Part shown: positions 56,955 through 64,000 of the stretch, one piece after another
Numbering within the stretch: position 1 is the stretch's first letter
Layout of the letters: each line of letters opens with the position of its first letter
Assembly (NCBI GenBank): GCA_963281155.1
Contig: CAUJLY010000002.1
Coordinates: forward strand, 5,766,001-5,830,000
DNA from: Rhabditophanes sp. KR3021
Taxonomy: Eukaryota; Nematoda; Chromadorea; Rhabditida; Alloionematidae
Length of the DNA stretch: 64,000 nt
Direction: 5' to 3'
The notes under the pieces: generated by a model
What the model saw: only the letters and a program-made list of their open reading frames with translations
Database searches by the model: none
Told to the model about the DNA's origin: nothing
Program-made: the position numbers and the translations under genes

Positions 56955-59200
56955 ATGTTTAATGGAAGAATGGATCATGATGGGAGTCGCAGACCTAACA
57001 GTGCCAGTCAGGGGAGATATGTTGAGTCTAATGGGAATGTTCAGTTGAATGAGATGTATGGCGGGCATGATCCTAATGAGATATCGTTGATGGCTCCTCA
57101 TGACATCAATCTACACCAACAAGGAGCAGGCCAGACTTATCTCAATTTTGACATGAGGCCTAATGATCATAGAGGGACAAATCTAAATAATTTGGCGCCA
57201 CCAGCTAATTTCGATGAAATCGGACAGAGTCAGAAGAAGACGGCCAGGGCTGCAAGGAGGAATAGCGACCACGACCACGACTACACGGATCCCTCTGAAA
57301 CTGGTAGAAAGCGAGGCAATAAACCAAACGGCAGAGCAATCGAAGTAACCCAGAGAAAGTATTTTACAGATCGAATGTCTAATCTGAAAATGCGTTCTTT
57401 TCATTACTTAGAAACGGCTGCCATTCAAAATATGACGGCAATGAATGTGGCCATGTATGCTAGGAGAATTGTAAAAAGAACCGACTTAGGCCAGTTCATG
57501 TCTTTTGAAATGGCGAATTATGTATTTACTAATACTCATCATCCTAAAGAAACGTTTAAGTCTAATAGATTTGCTCAGAATCCTTATGATAAGCATTCAA
57601 AGGATTTGATTCGACCACTTTTAAAGTTAATCCCATCTCATCCAAGTAATAATGGGTTTGATAAGAAAAGTGGGTCAGATACGGAGGAAAGCACTGAGGA
57701 AGAAGAAATTCATGATGAAGAAAGTGGATTTTCGATTGTTAATTTTGTTAAAGGAATCCCAGGCCCTAAATTCAAGAACTTGGAAGTGGATGATACGAAA
57801 TTACAAAAGCTAAGTTTCAATTCCCAAGCTTACAAATGTGCCCGTGACCGTGCTTCTGACCTCAACCGTAGAAGAGCCATAGAACGTGAAATCAATGATC
57901 TCAAACAAAGACGCGCCCATATCTCAGCTCAAGAAGAACGCTTCGAAAAAGCAAGAATCCCACTTTTATTCGATGTACCCGCCGACATTACTGACCTCAC
58001 GGAAACCTGTATGAGATGTTGTCCTTTGACAAATGCTGCAGCCATCAGACGTAAGCTGACAAGGAAAAAAGCTCTCAATATTCCTGGATCTCCAAACCTT
58101 ATCAACAGATACTTTTTTGAAAGAAATGGGTCAACGATGAATTTTTACTCACTTATTGATGACAAAGTGGCTCCTGAACTTGTTTTAGACGGAGGTATGT
58201 TAATTATATTAGAATATGGTTAATAGAATGTTAATTTTTAGGCGTTCCTGGCAATTTGATATTCCATCGTTATCTGAAAAGAGCTGCCTCCACAAGATAT
58301 ATGTCTAAGCCTACTGCTAATGAATTGAAAAAGTGCAGGACTATTTCTCAACACTTCGCTACTCCTTTTAACTTGGGCGTTTCTAATGCTTATAAGCAAA
58401 TTGTTATGAGAGAAGAAGAAGGATGGGAACGTGATGTCAAGGCTCTTGCTAAGAAACGCGAAAATCAAAAAATGGCCGCTGAAGCTTTTGGAAATTCATA
58501 TAAGAAGAATGGCCAATTTAAGTTTAAGATTCTACCTCTCAGACAAGATGGAAAGACGAATAAAAGAGCAGTAGGCGAGGCATTTGGTTCTCAGAGTGAC
58601 TTTGCATCCCCACAACCAATGTCGGAGGACAGCGAAGATGGCTACAATGAATTAATCAAAAGAGCCAAAAAAGTTCCTAAAAAAGAATCTCGTCGTAATT
58701 CTAATGCTGCCAAATACAATTACAAGAATTCTACACCAATCTCAGTTCCTTCCCTCGATATCGGTTTTTCGATCCCCGAAAAGATCGTTTACGATGAAAT
58801 TGCAGTGCCATCCTTTAGATTATATGGTTCTCCACCAATCACTCACGCCCACAATGACCTCGAATGCCAAGAAGCAAATGCAGAGTACTTATCAAGCATA
58901 CAAGGTTATCATGCAGAAATGGAAGAAGCCGAAAAAGCACGCTTTGTAGATTACCAACCCGCTTCTCGCTCCAGAAATCAGCGGAATGGCGGTGGGAATG
59001 TGGATGCTTTTTCCTTGGAAGAAATGCATGCTACTATTGATGGCAATCGAGATGGTAGGAAGAATTTGAATTCAAATGATGTGCCTGACTATGATAGACC
59101 TTCGTATGTGGCTCCCTATGAAAGAAGGGTTTATGATATGGGAAGGAGGCAAAAGATGGAGGAAATTGAGTCTTTGCCTTCTACATCGCATGGGGGTTGA
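56955..59200 (+). CDS. KANSL1-like subunit of the NSL histone acetyltransferase complex (PEHE domain)
   Basis: Nuclear scaffold that binds the MOF/KAT8 acetyltransferase. Exons 56955-58194 and 58242-59200 with a 47-nt intron; 732 residues. Residues about 310-420 hold a helix (REINDLKQRR), a Cys pair (CMRCC) and LIDDKVAPELVLDGGVPGNL, which lines up with the human [20 protein letters not shown] block. Near residue 610 a PEHE-type segment reads EKIVYDEIAVPSFR, and after a gap YLSSIQGYHAEMEEAEKARF, matching the KANSL1 pattern of KEILTPSWR followed by ALHAKCEEMERARW. Flanks are basic, Ser-rich and disordered. Two separate matched regions in order make KANSL1 more likely than MSL1. Confidence 0.72.
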
Positions 59201-59547
59201 AAGAAGAACAAATAATTTATTTTCGCTTCAAGCTTTGTGGTCACAAACGAGCCAATATTGTCTCTCCTGCAAATCCTCCAACCTGAGCCGGTGATTTCAA
59301 AAAACGTATTATTGTTTAAAATAGTTTGTTACACATCAACTTGTTGTTATAATTAGTTTTTATCTTTTTTCATTTATTGTTCAAATCATCTCATATAGTG
59401 TCTCTTTTTGTTCCCAACAAATCATATGCCTTTTTAATAAGAATTTTTTTTTGTTTATTGGTTATGTTTAATTTAATGGTTAAGACCAATTGTAATTTCT
59501 TTATAAACTCTTTAAAACTTTAATTACTGTTGTTTAGTTTAGTAATT
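59201..59547. other. Intergenic spacer, KANSL1 to NDUFB3
   Basis: T-rich spacer with the KANSL1 3' region. TGTTTAG at about 59530-59537 precedes the NDUFB3 start by roughly ten bases and may be a trans-splice acceptor. Confidence 0.4.
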
Positions 59548-59856
59548 ATGGGTGGACACGACGATTTGAAGATCCCACATGCTTCAGCTTACAACAACTA
59601 CCGCCAATACCCTCAATTGGCCAACTTGGAAAAGAGACTTGCTCATCTTGGCTTAAAAGACCCATGGATTAGAAATTACGTTTACTTGTACAATAATCCA
59701 AATTACGCCCACGTCAAAGGTCAATTCAAGCATTTCAGAACCTTACTTGCCAGTGGAATGAAACCAGGAATCGCCATTGCTGCCGGTTTAATTGCCGTTG
59801 AAGAAGGGTACTCTTACTTCAAGACTGGTCATACTAGCTGGAACTCACACCATTAA
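59548..59856 (+). CDS. NADH dehydrogenase (complex I) subunit NDUFB3/B12
   Basis: Accessory single-pass subunit of the membrane arm of mitochondrial complex I. 102 residues, single exon, start ATG 59548. Conserved blocks: His-rich head (MGGHDD), LEKRLAHLGLKDPWIRN (compare LAAKGLRDPWGRN in human), a hydrophobic segment near IAIAAGLIAVEEGY and a His-ended tail, as in the human protein (98 residues). It is the first of three closely spaced plus-strand genes, two of them clearly mitochondrial. Confidence 0.88.
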   Translation: MGGHDDLKIPHASAYNNYRQYPQLANLEKRLAHLGLKDPWIRNYVYLYNNPNYAHVKGQFKHFRTLLASGMKPGIAIAAGLIAVEEGYSYFKTGHTSWNSHH

Positions 59857-60041
59857 ACGGATTATTTAAATATTCATTATCGCTAGGATTCTTTTTTAAA
59901 CATTAAATAAAGTTTATAGACCATTTTATTTGAAATTTTAATTTGGTCGGTGTCCTAAGATGATTTTACCACTGACGCCATACCAATTTGTATATCTTTT
60001 TATTAAAGAAGCTTGGGCTAGATATTTATATTAGAAGCAAA

Positions 60042-61392
60042 ATGAATAGACTAACTACTTTTTTGCCTAGAACTTTGTTGAAATTACAAGACTTATCTAT
60101 TACTCAGGCGGCAGGTGTCCATCATCACAAGGAAAGAGGCGATTTGGAGCTTTTTTTGGGTATAAAACGATCTAATACTGGGAAAGCTAATAGAAATACC
60201 CACAAAAATGAACGAATGTTCAGAAAGGTATGTCATTTATTTAATAGATTAAATATAAACTTGTTCATTAGATGAGAGGAAGAAAAACGATGATTCTAAA
60301 TTTGCCAGACGATGTTAAAGTTCGCGAGAGAAATACCATGAAACCCGATGAACTTAGAAAGTCTTTATTGAGTGAAGGAATCAACCCCTACAAGGAAGTT
60401 TCTCCTCGGCAATGGGATGAACATCAGATGACTCTTCAATCTCACTACGGTGTCCTCGAGCCATACTTATCTCCCGAACAACCGTTATCTATTGCTACTG
60501 CCTTTTCAGGTATCACAGGTGGCAAGATGAAGTTGAACGAAATTAAGGAGAGAGGTTTACATAAATTCCACAGTTGGAAAAATGGAGTTCGTGCCATCAG
60601 AAACAAAGAAGGATACAAAGACTTTGATCCAAAGAAGTTTGCAGGAGAAGAATCTTTCGACATCTACAAACAAGCATATGGAGCTCTGATGGATAGAAAT
60701 AAAAAAGACTTATCCAAATTCATTACTGAACATGCCTTTGTAAAAATGTGGCCGGATGTAGAGAATGGTTCTATTTATTGGGAATTTGTGGAGGAGACAG
60801 CTACTCCAGAGGTCGTATCAATTAGATGTGGCGATAATCCATATAATTCAGGAAATGCCATTGCTCAAATCATTGTCAAAATGTGTTCAAAACAAAAGTT
60901 GGCTGTTTATGATAGATTTGGACAAATGACTTTAGGATCGAAAGAACGTGTTAAGGATGTGATTGAATTTGTTGTCTTTGAAAATCATATTGCAGATGCG
61001 GACGGTAAATTAAGAAAACACGAAATAAGACTAATATTTTAAAATTTATGTTGCTACTTTACTTAGGATACATGTAGTTGACATATGATAGTGATGGCTT
61101 CTGATAATATTTTTGTCATGCCAATTCCCAAAATTAAAAAATGCTAACGTATCGGTGTTACCAAACCTTTCTAACAAATATCGAATAATCTACTTAGTCA
61201 CTAAACATTACTTATATTTAAGGCAAGTGGAGATTACACGATAAGATACATCCTAAATGGGTTACTGAAGCAAAGGAGGGAACAATTGGTACTCAATTAC
61301 TTGATGAGCCTAGAAAGTACGCACCTGAAGATCACGGAATGAGGTCTGCTTCTTTGGCTCAAAAGCAAATGGAAAGAAAAAAGGAAGATTAA
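60042..61392 (+). CDS. mrpl-45: Mitochondrial large-subunit ribosomal protein mL45 (MRPL45)
   Basis: Mitoribosomal protein with a Tim44-like domain near the exit tunnel, thought to help membrane docking. Exons 60042-60227, 60272-61004 and 61223-61392; introns 44 and 218 nt; 362 residues. Exon 1 gives a basic Leu/Thr/Arg-rich presequence (MNRLTTFLPRTLLKL). The Tim44-like part is in exon 2 and the start of exon 3: IYWEFVEETATPEVVSIR, KQKLAVYDRFGQM, KDVIEFVVFENH and, across the last splice, DGKWRLHDKI, matching human YGSWRMHTKI. Without the last exon, the frame reads LRKHEIRLIF and stops, which is the intron read-through. Confidence 0.9.
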
Positions 61393-61524
61393 AGAGTTAT
61401 TTGATAGATGTACTAGTTAGTTGTTTTAATAAATTGTTATTTAATTCTTTGTAAAGTATATGGTGATTATTCCATGTGGATATTTGACTTCAATATGCAA
61501 CATATTAAAACATGATCTTTTAGA

Positions 61525-61746
61525 ATGAACAGAAATCTTGAATTCAAAGAATATGAGCAGGAAGACTTTCCACCTACTGGGGAAGCTATTGAATGGGAAG
61601 ATATCATCAAAGACAACAAGATGCCAAAAGACATGAAAGCTAAAGTTGAGTAAGTAGATAAAAAATCATTTCATTTATTTATTTGAATTCGTAGAGATCT
61701 CCTGAGAGCCGAAAATATCACAATTGGCAAGCCTGATTCAGGATAA
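61525..61746 (+). CDS. Small 59-residue protein, unknown function
   Basis: Exons 61525-61649 and 61695-61746 with a 45-nt GT-AG intron in phase. The product is acidic and soluble, with EYEQEDFPPTGEAIEWED and a helix KAKVEDLLRAENITIG. A TTTTAG ends one base before the ATG triplet's flanking A (61523), an ideal trans-splice acceptor. It lies 132 bases after mL45, so it probably shares the transcription unit with NDUFB3 and mL45 and may work in mitochondria, but that is inference. The two-exon structure that resolves cleanly argues against a chance frame. Family not recognised. Confidence 0.6.
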
Positions 61747-62096
61747 ATTATTTTAACTCTCATTTAAATTATTTTGTACAAGTCATCATAAACAATAAAA
61801 ACATTATGACGCGTTTATTTAGTGAAGAGTAAAAGACATATGTTAGCTTGAAATGATTCAAATAACATTTAGATTGATGTAATATAGTCTACATAAAGAC
61901 ATTTAGCATATTTTAATAAATACAACAAGAATACAGGTTTATTCAAATTTTGAGAATTCTGTTCAAAGAACAATTTAAAAGCCGATTCAACAATGATTAA
62001 GAAAACAAAATAAGACAAGTTAAATTTGTTTATTTTGTGAAAAATAACATACATAAAAAATATATAGAATCAAATCATTTACAAAAGAAGTTCCAT
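61747..62096. other. Spacer between convergent 3' ends
   Basis: AT-rich region between the plus-strand 59-residue gene and the minus-strand sperm protein gene. An open frame here on the minus strand (61869-62054) is Phe/Leu/Ile-rich and not trusted. Confidence 0.35.
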
Positions 62097-62483
62097 TTAG
62101 ATGGCCTTGATTGGGACGATGATGTTTCCGGATCCAGTTGGAGTTGCAACGAAGACATCTTCTGGCTTTGGGGTTTCAGGGGCGACGTTTTGGTCAGTGA
62201 AGTAGATGACCAATTTGTCTTCCTTTGGTGCTCCTGGAAGTCTAGTGACAACGACATCTGTGGCTGCTCCTGGTTCAACGAATCCAAAGACTGGCTTCAA
62301 GCGGTATTCGTTGTTGTTTGAAGACTTGATCTAAGATAAATTTGATTAGGACTTGTCTTTTAGAAAGTTAAAGGCTACCTTGAAAGCAATGCGAGTAGCT
62401 CCTGGGTTGGTCAACTTGTGAGTACTAGTTCCACCGGCGGCGGGTACTTCAACAGCAGCAGGTTCAATAGTCAAGACAGCCAT
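62097..62483 (-). CDS. SSP/MSP-domain sperm protein
   Basis: Single MSP-domain protein of the small SSP family, expressed in sperm of other nematodes. Exons 62379-62483 and 62097-62330 with a 48-nt intron; 112 residues. Motifs: LTIEPAAVEVPAAGGTSTHKL at the start, IKSSNNNEYRLKPVFGFVEPG, VVVTRLPGAPKEDKLVIYF and GNIIVPIKAI at the end, matching C. elegans SSP proteins block by block. Unlike MSP proper it lacks the longer MSP C-terminus. A TATAAAG-like box on the minus strand lies about 58 bases upstream. This family is nematode-restricted and identifies the host phylum. Confidence 0.93.
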
Positions 62484-62540
62484 AGTGTAGGATAGGGTAG
62501 AAGCGTAGAAACGAGTCTGATTCTATTGCCAAAATGTGCT

Positions 62541-62547
62541 CTTTATA
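62541..62547 (-). promoter_or_regulatory. Candidate TATA box of the SSP gene
   Basis: Minus-strand TATAAAG about 58 bases before the start codon. A GATA-type site (AGATAA) lies further up at 62755-62760; GATA sites occur in sperm-gene promoters of C. elegans. Position is right, but AT-rich DNA gives such matches by chance. Confidence 0.3.
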
Positions 62548-62993
62548 TTTAGTAATAATTTGAATAAGTATTGAAATTTGAATCTATACTTAGGTAGTTG
62601 TAATTAAATTTCAGAGCTTTGATTTACAATAACAAATGAAAATTTGCCTATTGGCAGGTACCTAGAAGATATGGATAAATCTTTTCCTACAATAAAAAGT
62701 AAAAAAGTTTTACAGAATCTACATATATCACTTTTATTTAGACATTATAAACAGAGATAATAACCGTATATCAGATTCTCATAAGCTTTTTAATTACAGA
62801 ATATAATTTGAATCAGATATATTTAAAAATTTCATAATAATTCCACTGTTATATGTGCAACGTCAGTATTTTTTAATTCCAAATAAATAATGTTGTTATT
62901 TGGTTTGGTAATATTTAAACGTATCAATTGAATTTTATTAGAAGAGAAGTCGTAGTACATTAAAAATCAAATTAATATCATAACACAGCAAAG
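62548..62993. other. Intergenic region upstream of SSP gene
   Basis: Lies between the SSP start and the 3' end of the esterase-like gene, both on the minus strand. It contains the AGATAA noted for the SSP promoter and otherwise AT-rich sequence. Confidence 0.35.
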
Positions 62994-64000
62994 TTAATTT
63001 AACGTTTTATACCCTGCCTTTTGGCTTCTTGTCAAGCAGCACCATAAACTTAATATTACAGCTAAAAATAATACAACCAAAATGGCGATTGTGGATAAAG
63101 CAATTTTGGTTCTTTTTTCAAGAGGAATAGGTTCAACAAAGCCAGGAATTGTGTATGTATCATTGAAGGTATGTAAAGCTTTGTCCAATTGAGAATAACG
63201 GACGAAGGAAGTTTCGTTTCTATTCAAATTGAATGAACCTCCTTTCAATAATAAATTGTTATAGTATTTCAGAGAATCTGAATGATATCCATTCTTCATT
63301 CCTGGCATAGTTGCATTTTCATCGAAATCAATGGCAAAGTAATTGTTCAGTTTAGGATTGTAAACATCAAATGTATTGTTCTTAGTGCTCGCATTTCCAT
63401 TGTTAATAAAACTAACAAATACATCTATATAAGCTTTTCTTATCTGATAATATTTTTGAGTAACATCGCCTCTAAAATTCCCCATAAAATAAATGGAATC
63501 ACTCCCCTTAATCGGCATATTTTCTTGACTCAAGAAAGAATCGGTTGTAAAATCTTTTTTCATTTGATTATACTCAAAATTATACAAATAAACAGGCGAA
63601 CCTTTTGAAGTAGCATATTTCGCTTCTGTGATGATTGGAATAAAATACTTGGTATCATCTATAATACTTAGAGATCTGTTGACATTTTTTGAATGATCTT
63701 TGATGCAGATGTCAACAGCATTAGATTGGTTTACAAAAATCATATCAACAAGTGAAAATTCACAATAAAATTTTAAATTATCTTCATCTATGTAAACAGT
63801 ATTATTTTGGTCCCTTTGAACAATTGTCCTTGATGCCATACTTTCCTTTTCTGTGGTTCCAATCATCAATGGAACGATGGTACATTCTGATGCCAAAGTT
63901 TCTATGTCTTTTTCAAAAAACGAATTAACTCCGTAATCTTGACTATAACCCTTTTTGCTAATATTATACTTGCTTTCAACGGCCCGCAATGAGTTGACAA
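62994..64000 (-). CDS. Carboxylesterase-like type I membrane protein, C-terminal part (truncated by window edge)
   Basis: The frame runs off the right edge, so the N-terminal half with the catalytic Ser region is not visible. The seen 330 residues fit the C-terminal half of a type-B carboxylesterase/cholinesterase: SPVYLYNFEYNQ (the usual PVYLY-F strand), a GSDSIYFMGN segment where catalytic members have HGDE/HADEL, then a helix with DVFVSFINNGNAS and YNPKLNNYFAIDFDE. The His of the catalytic triad appears to be missing. A single membrane segment (IALSTIAILVVLFLAVIL) and a short Cys/Arg/Lys cytoplasmic tail follow, with several Asn-x-Ser/Thr sites on the lumenal side. This suits a non-enzymatic adhesion-type relative. 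Confidence 0.68.
   Translation of the reverse strand, partial: VNSLRAVESKYNISKKGYSQDYGVNSFFEKDIETLASECTIVPLMIGTTEKESMASRTIVQRDQNNTVYIDEDNLKFYCEFSLVDMIFVNQSNAVDICIKDHSKNVNRSLSIIDDTKYFIPIITEAKYATSKGSPVYLYNFEYNQMKKDFTTDSFLSQENMPIKGSDSIYFMGNFRGDVTQKYYQIRKAYIDVFVSFINNGNASTKNNTFDVYNPKLNNYFAIDFDENATMPGMKNGYHSDSLKYYNNLLLKGGSFNLNRNETSFVRYSQLDKALHTFNDTYTIPGFVEPIPLEKRTKIALSTIAILVVLFLAVILSLWCCLTRSQKAGYKTLN

Noticed and set aside
1..64000. tRNA, rRNA, CRISPR or transposon features
   Set aside because: No cloverleaf-like sequence, array, terminal inverted repeat or transposase motif was recognised by eye; a tRNA scan would be needed to exclude tRNAs.

Overview
This window is nuclear DNA from a nematode. 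The clearest evidence is a small MSP-domain (SSP-type) sperm protein at the right end. Other support is the very short GT-AG introns (mostly 36-48 nt), many single-exon genes, AT-rich spacers, TTTCAG/TTTTAG acceptors lying just upstream of several start codons (the usual place for spliced-leader trans-splicing), and several rapidly evolving F-box-like genes. The overall look suggests a clade IV nematode of the Strongyloides/Rhabditophanes kind, but I cannot fix the species from sequence alone.

Layout. 0-8.2 kb: the end of an unknown gene, TBP (tbp-1), TTC27, a coiled-coil gene, a DAP1-like gene and PINX1. 8.3-16.8 kb: an F-box-like gene, an unidentified broken gene, and a full-length DDX60-type DEVH helicase. 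17.2-25.7 kb: a JAZF1/SFP1-like zinc-finger gene, RPA2, a second F-box/LRR-like gene, a long coiled-coil gene with a basic tail, and phosphohistidine phosphatase. 25.8-33.9 kb: a CID (RNA polymerase II CTD-interacting) protein with an RS tail, eIF3c, and homogentisate dioxygenase, whose 1.3-kb intron holds a decayed gene on the opposite strand. 34.6-44.2 kb: a small Cys-tailed protein, an eight-exon MCTP (C2-transmembrane) gene, a four-TM protein and a hedgehog acyltransferase-like MBOAT. 44.8-55.6 kb: a CCDC174-like gene, a Regnase/RDE-8-type NYN nuclease, a third F-box-like gene, COG2, UFL1 and DNAJC21. 57-64 kb: KANSL1, NDUFB3, mL45, a 59-residue protein, the SSP protein and the C-terminal half of an esterase-like membrane protein running off the right edge.

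Most genes are housekeeping genes: transcription, splicing, translation, mitochondria, Golgi, UFMylation and ribosome assembly. The NDUFB3/mL45/59-residue run and the COG2/UFL1 pair are spaced closely enough to be nematode operons. The genes of most biological interest are the DDX60-like helicase and the NYN nuclease, both from families tied to RNA surveillance or antiviral defence. I did not find a convincing new multi-gene system.

The most striking pattern is technical. At least eight otherwise well-conserved genes are broken by exactly one base, usually at or beside a homopolymer run, and undoing the one-base change restores family-typical lengths. This looks like assembly error rather than gene death, so annotated frames should be read with it in mind.
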